64,000 bases of DNA from Alloprevotella sp. (GCA_017471505.1 JAFUTC010000001.1:1-64000), one strand, 5' to 3'; positions 35,149 to 44,425 are shown, counted from the first letter of the stretch. Translations and numbers: made by a program. Notes: generated by a model not told the origin, from the sequence alone.

Positions 35149-36504
35149 CTATTGGCACACGTCGGCCACACGGCAACTCTGGCATTTTTCGAGCCTTCCG
35201 CGCAGGCGAAGGTCGGTCAGCAGCATCAGCCGCTGGCGCAAAGGCTCAAGCGGAATATGGGTGAGCACCTCGCCGATAAACGCGTGCTGCAGCAGCAGGC
35301 GGGCCTCATCGAGGGGAATACCACGTTGCTGCATGTAGAACAAGGCGGTTTCGTCGAGTTTGCCTACGGTCGAGCCGTGGCTGCATTCCACGTCGTCGGC
35401 GTATATTTCGAGCATCGGCTGCGAATAGGCACGGGCCTTGTCGCCCGCACATAGGTTGGCGTTGGTCTGTTCCGACTGGTTGCGGTGCGTACCTTGCGCC
35501 ACCCACACCTTTCCGGCAAACGCGCCCACCGACTCGTCGTCGAGCACATACTTATAGAGCATCTCGCTCCGACAGTCGTCGGTCAGATGATTTATCTGCA
35601 ACTGATGGTCCACATGCTGCTGTCCACTGGCCATAATAGCGCCGTAGGCAGCCAGCCGGCCTTCCGGACCCGCAAAACGGCTGTGCAGACTGTGGCGCGT
35701 ATGGCCGTTCTGCAAAGTAACGTCGTAGAGTTCGACACTACTGCGGGCACCTTGCTCCAGGTAGGTCTGATGAAACGCCACATGGGTAGGTTCGGTCTCT
35801 TCCAATAAGAACAGTTGCAAACAACTGTCCTCGCCCACACTGATTTCAGCCACCTGTGTGGCCATCGTAGGTTGAGTGGTCGATTTTTCATCGCAGTAGG
35901 TCAGCGTGAGTGCCGAGCGGTCGCCCAGCACCACCATCACGCGCTGATGACACATAAGGGGTTGGGCGGCGTGGACGTTGGCAATGAGTTGGATGGGTAG
36001 TTCTACGCGGCAGTCCGATGGTACGTAGATGAGCAAACCCTCTTGCACGAACAGACTGTTCAGACTGGTCGCGGGGTCGCACTCCAAGTCGGCCAGCCGG
36101 CCATAATGGGCGCGGAGCACATCGGGCAAGATGGCGGCTGCTTCGGTAAACGAACCGACGAACACGCCTTGCGGCAGGCGCTCGCGCTCTTTGCTATCCA
36201 CAATCGGAAGGTCGTTGTCGAGGCGCACCACGATGTTGTCCATCTGCGCCACGCTGCACGACGCCTTCGGGTGGGCACCTTCCTGTTGCAACGACAGGCG
36301 CTGCAAGTTCAGTCCATAGTCGGGAGCGAACAGGGCTTGGTAGTCGGTGTATTTATAGGCCTCCAGTTTGTCGGCCGACGTATCGAACTGCTGCAGTTGT
36401 CGGTAGGCTGCGTCGCGCCGGCTGTTGAGCACGTCTGTCGCCGAGGCCTGCACCAGCGTGCAAGCCTCGTCGTAGAGGTCAATATATTGCTTAAGTGATG
36501 ACAT
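35149..36504 (-). CDS. sufD: Fe-S assembly scaffold subunit SufD
   Basis: 451 residues. SufD works with SufB and the ATPase SufC in building clusters. The protein has the right-handed beta-helix core with the C-terminal SufB/D signature (NLCAGDKARAYSQPMLEIYADDVECSHGSTVGKLDE, key parts: MLEIYADDVECSHG and RGIPLDEARLLLQHAF). It lacks the cysteine cluster of SufB and ends in a short Cys-containing tail. 17 bases after sufC. Confidence 0.93.
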   Translation of the reverse strand: MSSLKQYIDLYDEACTLVQASATDVLNSRRDAAYRQLQQFDTSADKLEAYKYTDYQALFAPDYGLNLQRLSLQQEGAHPKASCSVAQMDNIVVRLDNDLPIVDSKERERLPQGVFVGSFTEAAAILPDVLRAHYGRLADLECDPATSLNSLFVQEGLLIYVPSDCRVELPIQLIANVHAAQPLMCHQRVMVVLGDRSALTLTYCDEKSTTQPTMATQVAEISVGEDSCLQLFLLEETEPTHVAFHQTYLEQGARSSVELYDVTLQNGHTRHSLHSRFAGPEGRLAAYGAIMASGQQHVDHQLQINHLTDDCRSEMLYKYVLDDESVGAFAGKVWVAQGTHRNQSEQTNANLCAGDKARAYSQPMLEIYADDVECSHGSTVGKLDETALFYMQQRGIPLDEARLLLQHAFIGEVLTHIPLEPLRQRLMLLTDLRLRGRLEKCQSCRVADVCQ

Positions 36505-36521
36505 AGTAGGTAACCGCTGCG

Positions 36522-37280
36522 CTATTTATCGGTTTGGCTCTCGCCCTTTATCCAATCGAATCCGCGGGCCTCAATGTCGTAGCCCAGTTCTATGGTGCCG
36601 CTCTTGACGATAGTGCCGTCCACCAGCACATGTACGCAGTCGGGCTTCAGGTAGTCGAGCATGCGCTGATAGTGGGTTATAACCATCGCGCTGGTCTTTT
36701 CCGTCCGCAGCGTATTGAAGCCTTCCGCCACAATGCGCAAGGCATCGACGTCGAGACCACTATCGGTTTCGTCGAGAATGCTGAACAACGGCTCGAGCAC
36801 AGCCATCTGGAAAATTTCGTTGCGCTTGCGTTCGCCGCCGCTAAAGCCTTCGTTCACGCCGCGACTCATGAAGTGGGCGTCAAGTCCGACCAGTTTGCGT
36901 TTCTCACGGAGCAGCTTCAGAAAATCTGCCGCACTGAGCGCCGGTTCGCCAAAGTAGGCACGCTTGGCATTAAGGGCCGCACGCAAAAAGTTGGTCATCG
37001 ACACGCCGGGAATCTCCGTGGGCGACTGAAACGACATGAAAATTCCCTCGTGGGCTCTGTCGGCGGGGCTCAGGCTAAGCAAGTCGATGCCGTTGAAGGT
37101 GATACGGCCCGACGTCACGGTGTATTTCGGATGTCCCACAAGCACATTGCTCAACGTGCTTTTTCCGGAGCCGTTCGGGCCCATCAAAACGTGGACTTCC
37201 CCGTCGGGAATGGTCAGGTTGATACCTTTCAGGATTTCTTTCCCTTCTACTTCTGCGTGTAGGTTTCTTATTTCAAGCAT
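36522..37280 (-). CDS. sufC: Fe-S assembly ATPase SufC
   Basis: 252 residues. ABC-type ATPase with Walker A GPNGSGKSTLSN, signature SGGERKRNEI, and Walker B FSILDETDSGLD. It energises SufB-SufD. In most Bacteroidetes sufB comes directly before sufC; here the gene 34 bases upstream is the porW/sprE homologue instead, so sufB must be elsewhere in the genome or lost. Confidence 0.95.
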   Translation of the reverse strand: MLEIRNLHAEVEGKEILKGINLTIPDGEVHVLMGPNGSGKSTLSNVLVGHPKYTVTSGRITFNGIDLLSLSPADRAHEGIFMSFQSPTEIPGVSMTNFLRAALNAKRAYFGEPALSAADFLKLLREKRKLVGLDAHFMSRGVNEGFSGGERKRNEIFQMAVLEPLFSILDETDSGLDVDALRIVAEGFNTLRTEKTSAMVITHYQRMLDYLKPDCVHVLVDGTIVKSGTIELGYDIEARGFDWIKGESQTDK

Positions 37281-37314
37281 CTTCTATGGGTTTCGGTTGG
37301 ATGAGGTGGAGTTT

Positions 37315-40300
37315 CTATTCCGGATACCACTCGCCGTCGTCGCCTTCCTCGTCGTCGGGGTAGTCTTCAGGTTCGTCGCCTTCGGTTTCCGGGGCCTTCG
37401 GCGTGGCCGGCTTGGTCTCGGGCGCCGGGGCTGGTTCGTCGGGAACGGTTTCGGGTTCCGACGGCTTGGCGGGTTCGGGTTTCTCGTCGTCTTCCGGATA
37501 GGTTTCTTCCGGAGCCGCGGGCTTCTGAGGCGTGGCAGGCTCGTCGGGAACGGTGTCCTCCTGCTTCTGCGGCAGCAGCGGGTTCTGCGTGTCGCTGTCA
37601 GCGGGCAGTTCTTCGACAGGTGCTTCCTTGCGCACCACGGGCTCGTCAATCGGATAGAGTTCTTCTTCGGGCTCGTCCATGTCGGGTTCGTTCGGCACGG
37701 CGAGCGTATCGGCCTGGGTGGCGCGAAGCAGACTGTCGGCCACGGCAAGCATCAGGCTGTCGGTGCGCGAGAGTTTCACCTCACGCGGATAGATAGGCTG
37801 CGTCTGCGGCTCGTAGGTCTGGGCCGACGGTGCTATGTTGTCGTCGAGCGAGCGTATGGCGTAGGGCTGTATGGGCATCAGGTGGCGGTCGTAGAAGGAC
37901 TGGTAGTCGGCAAAACTAAACCGCGTGCCCAACAGCAGTAGGTTCGGTTCGCTGATGAGGAAGGTGCGTGTGTGCGCCAACTGTCGGGACAGCGCAGAGT
38001 CGGCATAGACGCGCTGGGCGTAGGCATGTGCCTCGTCGAAACTGCGGAATCCATGGATGCGGAACTGCACCATCTGCGGACGCACCAAGCCCTTCGGCGC
38101 CTCGGTCGGAGCGGCAGCGGTCGATGCCACGCTGTCGGTGGCGCCGGCCTTATCGGCGGCCTGGATGCCCACCACTTTCTCGATTTCGAAATGGCGCACG
38201 AAGAATTCGGTAAAGTTAAAGTGGGCGAAGTCGTAGAGCAACTGATTGTCAACTACGTCGCCTTGCGGATAGGCAGCGAGGAACACGTAGGGCACATTGC
38301 GGTCGGCCAGCAGCTGCGGTTCGTTCTGCTGTCCGGCAAGGGCGGCCGCGCCGGCGTCACTGCGGCGTTCCCACAGACTGCTGACGTCGTAGGTGCCGCT
38401 GCCCACCTTTCGGCCGTCGCGAAGGCCGTTCACAATCATACCAGCCATCTCGCTGACTTCGTGCTTGGGATAGGTCTTCACGAGTTGGGTCAGTTCATCG
38501 ACAATCTCTTTGTTCTCGGCTGTGCCAATACGGCTCAGCGCATGAACAAGGATGAACTTGGGCCGGTTAAGGCCAGTCGGGAAGCGGTCAGTAGACTGTG
38601 CGAAGTTGCGAGCCACCTCGTCGTTCCTACGTGCCTTGTAGGCTTCGTAGGTAGCCACATAGAGCGAGTCTTCCATGGCTTTTCCATGGCGGCCCAAGAG
38701 CAGGAAGTCGGGATCATTGATGCGCTTGGTGAATACATGGTCCGGAAATTCCGAGGCCATTTGCCGCTTCATCGATTCGGCTTTGGCGTGGTTGCCTTGC
38801 CTTGCGTGGAGCAGGTACAACTGGTAGAGAGCGTCGGCCCGCTTCGTGCTTTCGGGGTAGTCTTTTATGAGGCGTTCCAGGGTGCGCTGAGCCAGCGGAA
38901 AATCCTCCAGTTGGTCTTTTTCGATGCAGCCTGCTTCGTACAGACTCTCCTCTATCAACTGGTGGGCCGATTGCTTGGCGTCGCTGCTGAACGGGATTTC
39001 CAACATATAGTAGGCGCGGTTGTGCGGGTCGTTCTCTGGCAGAATTTCGTCCTTGCCTTTTTTCCCACTGTCGGCGGCTCGCAGGCTGTCGTTCAACGCG
39101 GTTATCGAGTCTTCGGCCGCATAGTCGATGCCGGCGTCATCGTCCATCCGGACGACGGTCTTGTTCGAGCGGCGCCAGTCATCCTCATTGCGGCGCGTGC
39201 CCCACATTTGTTTGAAGTCTTGCTTACCCTGCTGCACGAGTTGTGGGTCGTAGAAGTACCAAGATACCTCACCCGTGCGCCGGACCTGATGGGTCGGCAT
39301 GGATTGTCGGGGCGTCATGGTGTCGTAGCCGGTGTTCTCGCCCATCTCGGCTTTCCGGCGGGCGCGTTCCTCTTCTTTTTCCTGCTTCACCAAGGCGGCG
39401 ATGGTGCGGTCGATAGCGGCGTTGCGGTCGGCCTCGGACATCTCCGACAGGGCCAATAGCGAGTCTTGCAGTTCGATGGTGCTGGTGAAGGGTACCAGGC
39501 GGTCGAGCACGGCCGAGCGCCGGCTTATCTCGTCGTAGTCCACTTGTTTGCGGTCAATCAGCGATAGCGCCTCGGTGTAGCACTGTTGCGCGTCGCCATA
39601 CTTGCCCTTGTCCCAGTAGATGTCAGCCAGGCGCAGCAGCATGATGCCGCGTTCTATGGTGGTGTTACCGCCTTTCGTGCGTCCTTGCTCATAGGCCTGG
39701 ATGGCATGCAAGGTGTCGCCGTCGTGCAGATAGAGGTTGCCGATGGCGCCATAGATTTGTTCGACGTAGGCCGTATTCTTGTCGCTCCGGGCCATACGAC
39801 GCAGACGAGCAATCTCACGCTTCGCCAGTCCGGCCTTAGGCAGCACCTGGGTCTGCATGACCTGGGCGTTCAGGGCCATACGGTACGGCGGGTTAAGACG
39901 GCGCACGCGGCTCAGATACTTATAGGCCTCGGCGTGATGCCCGAGTTGCTGTTCGAGTTGGGCCATTAGGTAGTAGATACGTGCCTTCTGCAGTTTGCCG
40001 CCGGCTTTCTTCAGCGCAGCCTGCAGGTGGGGCAGCGCGTCGGCATAGCGGCCCTGGCGCACGAGCAGGTCAGCCTGGGTGGCGGCAAGGTCGGCACGCA
40101 GTTTCCGGGGAATGCTGTCGCGCAGGGTCTTATCGAGCACGTCCTCGGCGTCGTAGAACCAGTTCTCGTTCGAGTAGCAGCGGGCCAGCCAGATACGCGC
40201 TTCTTGTAGCACGTCGGGCTCGGTGGAGTATAGGCGGGTAATGTAGGAGAACGTCGAGGCCGCATTCAGAAAGTCGCCTTCGTAAAACTGCGCCTTGCCC

Positions 40301-40704
40301 ATCAAGAGCCAGCAGTTCTTAAGGAAGGGATTGTATTCCTTCTTGCTCAGGAACGCCCGCATGGCTGGCGTGCGGTCCTTCGACGGGTCTATCTGCGGCT
40401 TCACCTTGATGCTGTGCAGCGCAATGGCTTTCTCCGACTTCATAATGGCGGTTTCCAGGTTGCCGCGACCCTGTCCGCGGGTGCCCTCATTGCCTACTGC
40501 GAAAAACGGAATAATCTCGGTGAAGTTGTCCTTGTTGCCCTCCATCACGGCATCCAGGCCCTCGTCGTAGGCCACCTTGCCGTTGTAATAGACATTATAG
40601 CGGGTGACGAACGACTGCCAGAATCGGCTGCGCGAAGTGTTTTGCTTGGTCGAGCACGAGGCAAGCAATACGGTCAGCAATAAGTATGTCGCGATGCGTC
40701 TCAA
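37315..40704 (-). CDS. porW: T9SS/gliding-motility lipoprotein PorW/SprE, TPR type
   Basis: 1129 residues. Lipoprotein signal with Cys17 (LLASCSTK). Most of the protein is TPR-like helical repeats (for example WLLMGKAQFYEGDFLNAASTF, ADALPHLQAALKKAG, RADALYQLYLLHARQG). A C-terminal domain follows at about 860-980. The last about 110 residues are a low-complexity tail of Pro, Glu and Asp, ending DDGEWYPE. PorW/SprE is an outer-membrane lipoprotein required for type IX secretion. The long acidic tail looks like a lineage-specific extension. Located between a znuB-like gene and sufC. Confidence 0.87.
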   Translation of the reverse strand: MRRIATYLLLTVLLASCSTKQNTSRSRFWQSFVTRYNVYYNGKVAYDEGLDAVMEGNKDNFTEIIPFFAVGNEGTRGQGRGNLETAIMKSEKAIALHSIKVKPQIDPSKDRTPAMRAFLSKKEYNPFLKNCWLLMGKAQFYEGDFLNAASTFSYITRLYSTEPDVLQEARIWLARCYSNENWFYDAEDVLDKTLRDSIPRKLRADLAATQADLLVRQGRYADALPHLQAALKKAGGKLQKARIYYLMAQLEQQLGHHAEAYKYLSRVRRLNPPYRMALNAQVMQTQVLPKAGLAKREIARLRRMARSDKNTAYVEQIYGAIGNLYLHDGDTLHAIQAYEQGRTKGGNTTIERGIMLLRLADIYWDKGKYGDAQQCYTEALSLIDRKQVDYDEISRRSAVLDRLVPFTSTIELQDSLLALSEMSEADRNAAIDRTIAALVKQEKEEERARRKAEMGENTGYDTMTPRQSMPTHQVRRTGEVSWYFYDPQLVQQGKQDFKQMWGTRRNEDDWRRSNKTVVRMDDDAGIDYAAEDSITALNDSLRAADSGKKGKDEILPENDPHNRAYYMLEIPFSSDAKQSAHQLIEESLYEAGCIEKDQLEDFPLAQRTLERLIKDYPESTKRADALYQLYLLHARQGNHAKAESMKRQMASEFPDHVFTKRINDPDFLLLGRHGKAMEDSLYVATYEAYKARRNDEVARNFAQSTDRFPTGLNRPKFILVHALSRIGTAENKEIVDELTQLVKTYPKHEVSEMAGMIVNGLRDGRKVGSGTYDVSSLWERRSDAGAAALAGQQNEPQLLADRNVPYVFLAAYPQGDVVDNQLLYDFAHFNFTEFFVRHFEIEKVVGIQAADKAGATDSVASTAAAPTEAPKGLVRPQMVQFRIHGFRSFDEAHAYAQRVYADSALSRQLAHTRTFLISEPNLLLLGTRFSFADYQSFYDRHLMPIQPYAIRSLDDNIAPSAQTYEPQTQPIYPREVKLSRTDSLMLAVADSLLRATQADTLAVPNEPDMDEPEEELYPIDEPVVRKEAPVEELPADSDTQNPLLPQKQEDTVPDEPATPQKPAAPEETYPEDDEKPEPAKPSEPETVPDEPAPAPETKPATPKAPETEGDEPEDYPDDEEGDDGEWYPE

Positions 40705-40726
40705 GGTTGTCGGTACGTTCGGCGCA

Positions 40727-41533
40727 CTAAGCCGGAGCCGAGTGCTTCAAAGTTGTAAAGATACGAGAGAAAATGTAAAATACCACCAAAATTATCACAA
40801 TTGTAGCACCGCAGGGCACCGACAGCCAGTACGAGGCCGTCAGTCCGCCTACGATACCCAGGAATCCGATAAGGGCCGACGCCGCCATCATGCCTCCGAA
40901 CGAGCGGGTCAACAGGGCCGCAGTCTGCTGGGGCAGCGACAGCAGCGAGATAACCATAATAATCCCCACCAGCCGCAGGCAGCACACGATGGTCAGAGCC
41001 ACCAGCGCCATCAGGGCACGCTCCAGCCAGCGCACGGGCAAGCCCTGTGTCACGGCGAAACTGCGGTCGTAGGCCACGGTCTTTATGGCGGTGTGTAGCA
41101 GGCCAAACAGTCCCAGCGCCGCCACAGTCAGCAACGCCAGCGTCCAAAGGTTGCCGGTCGAGATGGCCAGGATGTCGCCGAACAGGTAGCCCGAAAGGTC
41201 GTTCATGAACCCCGGAGTGAGATAGGCAAACAAGATGCCCACGGCCATGCCCAACGTCCACAGCACGGCAATCGCACTATCCTCGCGCATCTGCTTGCGA
41301 CTCAGATAGTCCACGCCCCAGCCGGTCAGCAACGCAAAGGCCGTGGCGCCGAGCAACGGATTCAGACCGAGATAGGCCGCCAGGCCGACGCCGCCCAGAC
41401 TGGCATGCGCCATGCCGCCACCCACTATCACCATCCTCCGCGTAACCACATAGGTGCCTACCATGGCGCAGAGTACCGAGGCCATAAGGCCGCCGAGCAA
41501 CGCGTGTTGGAAAAATTCGTAGCCGAGTATCAT
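40727..41533 (-). CDS. znuB: Metal (zinc/manganese) ABC transporter permease, ZnuB-like
   Basis: 268 residues from ATG 41533 (MILGYEFFQHALLGG). ABC-3 type permease with about eight hydrophobic helices and the family segments VTRRMVIVGGGMAHASLGGVGL and LVGIIMVISLLSLPQQTA (key part GGGMAHASLGG). The ATPase and binding protein are not next to it. It is embedded in the aroA-porW-suf run. The metal cannot be told from the permease alone. Confidence 0.88.
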   Translation of the reverse strand: MILGYEFFQHALLGGLMASVLCAMVGTYVVTRRMVIVGGGMAHASLGGVGLAAYLGLNPLLGATAFALLTGWGVDYLSRKQMREDSAIAVLWTLGMAVGILFAYLTPGFMNDLSGYLFGDILAISTGNLWTLALLTVAALGLFGLLHTAIKTVAYDRSFAVTQGLPVRWLERALMALVALTIVCCLRLVGIIMVISLLSLPQQTAALLTRSFGGMMAASALIGFLGIVGGLTASYWLSVPCGATIVIILVVFYIFSRIFTTLKHSAPA

Positions 41534-41717
41534 ACGGGTCTGTGCAGTTCGCGCACGCGCACATTTCGTAAGCGCACGCGCACGTTGGAACGGCAAAGTT
41601 AGCACTTTCCCCCGACTTTTCACGCAGCAACCCTGCCAATCCTTTCATTTTGCCACGGACGAAAAAAGGGCACAGCATGTGGCTGCGCCCTTTCCGTGGG
41701 GTTTCGTAGCGGAGGTC

Positions 41718-42119
41718 TTAGCCCTCGCGCGTCTCGCTAACGAGCAGATAGGCGGCGTCTTTCAGGGCGGCAGGCAACACGATGCCGCGCTGCTGCAGCG
41801 AACGCAGCCACGCATGCACCTCCGTCGGCCGCATCGTGGTCATTACTTCCTCAAACTCCTCGACCTCGTGGTCGACATAGTCGTCGGCACCGCGACCGCG
41901 GAAACGGTCGAGTTCCTCGTCGTCGAAGTATTCGGCGGGTTCGTCGAGGTTCACAGGCGTGCACGGCAACTCGCATACGTCGGTCAAGCCGCATGCGGGC
42001 GGCCGACTGCCATTTTGGGCGGTTTCATCGGGCTTTTCGGGGTGTCGGCGGACATAGGTTCGCAGCAAAAAATAGGCTACGACGCAGCCGAGCAAGGCGA
42101 GTGTCAGGTAGAATATCAT
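41718..42119 (-). CDS. Small membrane-anchored protein of unknown function
   Basis: 133 residues from ATG 42119, which overlaps the aroA stop (ATGA) and so is translated with it. One N-terminal transmembrane helix (IFYLTLALLGCVVAYFLLRTY) is followed by an acidic cytoplasmic region with EYFDDEELDRFRG. A short C-terminal helical part ends in VSETREG. No known domain recognised. Confidence 0.7.
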   Translation of the reverse strand: MIFYLTLALLGCVVAYFLLRTYVRRHPEKPDETAQNGSRPPACGLTDVCELPCTPVNLDEPAEYFDDEELDRFRGRGADDYVDHEVEEFEEVMTTMRPTEVHAWLRSLQQRGIVLPAALKDAAYLLVSETREG

Positions 42120-43351
42120 AATCCGGTTTTCTTTAGTTGCTCCCAAAAGTGCGGGTAACTCTTGCGCACGACGTCGGGACGGTCGAATCGCAGGTTCCAT
42201 CCGTCAAGCCCGAGAGGTGCAAAGGCCAGGGCCATGCGGTGGTCGTTGAACGTGGGTAGCAGCAAGGCCTGTGCGTGGGTGTCGTCTGCCTGCAGCGACC
42301 GCCGTCCGTCGAATGTCAGCGTGCCTTCGTCCTCGCGGTGGAACTGTGCGCCAAACAGGCGGGCCACCGCTTGCAGGGCGCCGATACGGTCGGTTTCCTT
42401 GCGCGGCAACGTATGCAGTCCGCTCAGCCGGAAGGGTATCTCCCGCGCCAGACAGGTGGCGGCCAGCGTCTGAACCAGGTCGGGGCAGTCGCTGCAGTCG
42501 TAGGCGAACGCCTTGACGCAGTCGCCCGCGCACCAGATATGGGCACCTTCGGACGTGAACCTCGTCTGCACGCCAAACTGCCTGAAAATCTCCGGCACCA
42601 CGCGGTCGCCCTGTGCGCTGTCGGCTTCGAGCAGCGGCAGGGTCAGTCCGCCAAAGCCGCATCCCCGTAGAGCCACGCACTCATACCAGTACGACGCGGC
42701 GGTCCACGAGGCCTCTATGCGCAGGGGGCGTTCGGGGCAATAGGTGCCCGCCTCCACGCGGAGGGTCTGCGCATCCACCCAGTCGGCCGCAACGCCGCAG
42801 CGGCGCATTAGACTGAGTGTCAGGTCAATATAGGGGCGCGACGCAATTTTTCCCGTCAGGTGCAGCGTCAGTCCTGCCTCGCAGGCCGGCGCCACCATGA
42901 GCAGCGCACTGGCAAACTGCGACGACACGCTGCCGTCCATATCCACCTCGCCGCCCGCCAGCGCTTGTCCGTCGATTTGCAAGGGCGGAAATCCGGGGGC
43001 TCCCGCATAGTCGATGGTGGCACCCATCTGTCGGAGCGCATCTACGAGCGGTCCGATGGGACGCTGCGCCATCCGCTCCGAGCCACGCAGCAGCCAATGC
43101 CCACTACGCCCACACAGCACGGCCGTCAGGAAGCGCATGGCCGTACCGGCATCGCCCACGTCCACCACCGGACAGTCCGAGGCGAGGGCCGCCTCCATCA
43201 CGCGCGTGTCTTCGGCGTCGGAGAGGGCACCTTCGTGCAACGACCGACCGGCCACGGCTTCCATGGCCAGCACACGGTTGCTCATACTTTTCGACAAGGG
43301 CAACCGCACAATCGGTGCAGGATTGTGGGTAGGTTCGTACTGCATTCGCAC
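42116..43351 (-). CDS. aroA: 3-phosphoshikimate 1-carboxyvinyltransferase (EPSP synthase)
   Basis: 411 residues. Makes EPSP from shikimate-3-phosphate and PEP; the target of glyphosate. Substrate-binding PLSKSMSNRVLAMEA near the start, DVGDAGTAMRFLTAVL, SSQFASALLMVAP and the C-terminal TFNDHRMALAFAPLGL are all present. Rather shorter than E. coli AroA but normal for Bacteroidales. The start could be MRMQY or MQYEP. First gene of the long minus-strand run down to mnmA. Confidence 0.94.
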   Translation of the reverse strand: MRMQYEPTHNPAPIVRLPLSKSMSNRVLAMEAVAGRSLHEGALSDAEDTRVMEAALASDCPVVDVGDAGTAMRFLTAVLCGRSGHWLLRGSERMAQRPIGPLVDALRQMGATIDYAGAPGFPPLQIDGQALAGGEVDMDGSVSSQFASALLMVAPACEAGLTLHLTGKIASRPYIDLTLSLMRRCGVAADWVDAQTLRVEAGTYCPERPLRIEASWTAASYWYECVALRGCGFGGLTLPLLEADSAQGDRVVPEIFRQFGVQTRFTSEGAHIWCAGDCVKAFAYDCSDCPDLVQTLAATCLAREIPFRLSGLHTLPRKETDRIGALQAVARLFGAQFHREDEGTLTFDGRRSLQADDTHAQALLLPTFNDHRMALAFAPLGLDGWNLRFDRPDVVRKSYPHFWEQLKKTGL

Positions 43352-43395
43352 GGTTTCGTAAGCAGATTTTACTGCCGGCGAAGTTAGTCAGAAAA

Positions 43396-43487
43396 TTGCA
43401 TAATGGCGCAGCGAAATTACATAATGGCGCAACCGGATTGCATAATGGGATTTTCAGATTGCATAAGCCAATTTTTTCGCCGCATAA
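43396..43487. repeat. 21-bp phased array, five units
   Basis: Units start at 43396 (TTGCATAATGG), 43417 (TTACATAATGG), 43438 (TTGCATAATGG), 43459 (TTGCATAAGCC) and 43480 (CCGCATAAGGC): exactly 21 bases apart four times over. It lies between the start of aroA and the terminator of the beta-flower gene. As 21 is seven codons, it stays open in some frames and yields false peptides with LHNGA- or LCNFA-like repeats. Confidence 0.9.
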
Positions 43488-43506
43488 GGCAATTTCAATA
43501 AAAATC

Positions 43507-43532
43507 CCCCGCACGCACGTGGCGCACAGGGG
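43507..43532 (-). terminator. Terminator of the beta-flower gene
   Basis: On the minus strand CCCC-T-GTGCGC pairs (with two G-U) with GCGTGC-GGGG, followed by ATTTTTATT. Confidence 0.6.
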
Positions 43533-43555
43533 AAATCAACCATCAAGTTATCGTG

Positions 43556-43981
43556 TCAGAAAATCTTATTCAGCAAAAATAGCGCTCCCAACTGGGTTCG
43601 GGTCATCCCCTTGCCGTAGCCGATGGTGGTGTAGTTGCGGTCGGTGATGCGGCCGTCGTCCTTCACATAGCCGATAGTAGAATAGTTCCGGTCGGTTACA
43701 CGGCCGTCGTCACGGATATAGGCCACCGTCGAATAGTTCCGGTCTACTATGCGACCGTCATCTTTCACGTAGCCCACCGTCGAATAGTTCCGGTCGGTCA
43801 CACGGCCGTCGCTTTTCACATAGCCGATGGTGGAATAGTTACGGTCGGTGATGCGGCCGTCCGACTTGACATAGGCCTGGGTCTCATAGTTGCGGTTTTT
43901 CAAGGTCTGGGCCTGCAGCGGAGCGCATAGCAGCAGACCGACCCACGCAATAAGTCCTGCAATCAGTTTATATCGTTTCAT
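43556..43981 (-). CDS. Secreted 5-fold beta-flower repeat protein
   Basis: 141 residues from ATG 43981 (MKRYKLIAGL). Signal peptide ends at PLQAQ. The mature protein is a series of repeats of 17 residues of the form YVKDDGRITDRNYSTIG: after the first partial unit there are five close copies, then YGKGMTRTQLGALFLL. This matches the family named 5-fold beta-flower in Bacteroidetes. Function unknown; the repeat fold suggests a small propeller-like ring. The DNA repeats (51 bases) are almost identical, so unit number may vary among strains. Confidence 0.8.
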   Translation of the reverse strand: MKRYKLIAGLIAWVGLLLCAPLQAQTLKNRNYETQAYVKSDGRITDRNYSTIGYVKSDGRVTDRNYSTVGYVKDDGRIVDRNYSTVAYIRDDGRVTDRNYSTIGYVKDDGRITDRNYTTIGYGKGMTRTQLGALFLLNKIF

Positions 43982-44000
43982 AAGTAGACGTGTTTGGTGA

Positions 44001-44375
44001 TTAATCCTCTTTCTTTTTTCGACGCGATGCGGCCGCAAAGGGTTTAATGCGTACCGTAAATTCTATCTGATGCTCGCTGTGCGCTTCGGGGTCTTTCTTC
44101 GACACGTAGCACTCGAACATATCTTCCCAGCCCTGCTCGAGGAAGGGGTAGAGTTGCACGTTGTCGCTGGCAGGTATGTAGCCAATCAGATAGGTTTCGC
44201 CGTCGGACTTGCGGTCATAGACTACTGCAATGGCACAGGGGTCGTACAGGTTTTCGCGGTCGCGCAACACGCGAACCGGCGTGCCCACCTCGATTTCTTG
44301 CCACACGATATAAAGGTCGTGATACTTGGCACCGGCCAGTCGATAGGTGGCCAAATAGAGTTTTTTTGCTTTCAT
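44001..44375 (-). CDS. HIRAN-domain protein
   Basis: 124 residues, almost wholly a HIRAN domain (YLATYRLAGAKYHD, GTPVRVLRDRENLYDPCAIAVVY, LIGYIPASDN). HIRAN domains bind single-stranded DNA ends in larger repair proteins such as HLTF; here it stands alone with a basic tail (SRRKKKED). The binding role is inferred from the family. It is 20 bases upstream of the beta-flower gene on the same strand and just downstream of the terminator after the WYL gene. Confidence 0.82.
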   Translation of the reverse strand: MKAKKLYLATYRLAGAKYHDLYIVWQEIEVGTPVRVLRDRENLYDPCAIAVVYDRKSDGETYLIGYIPASDNVQLYPFLEQGWEDMFECYVSKKDPEAHSEHQIEFTVRIKPFAAASRRKKKED

Positions 44376-44425
44376 GGCGAATAGGGTTTTAAGAGGGGTT
44401 TAACTTCTATTTACACCACAAAACT

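Noticed and set aside
43396..43647. Open frames with LHNGA- or LCNFA-like heptads
   Set aside because: The 21-bp DNA period equals seven codons, so the repeats stay open by chance. No start site signal or protein fold is evident, and the cores vary at all codon positions.
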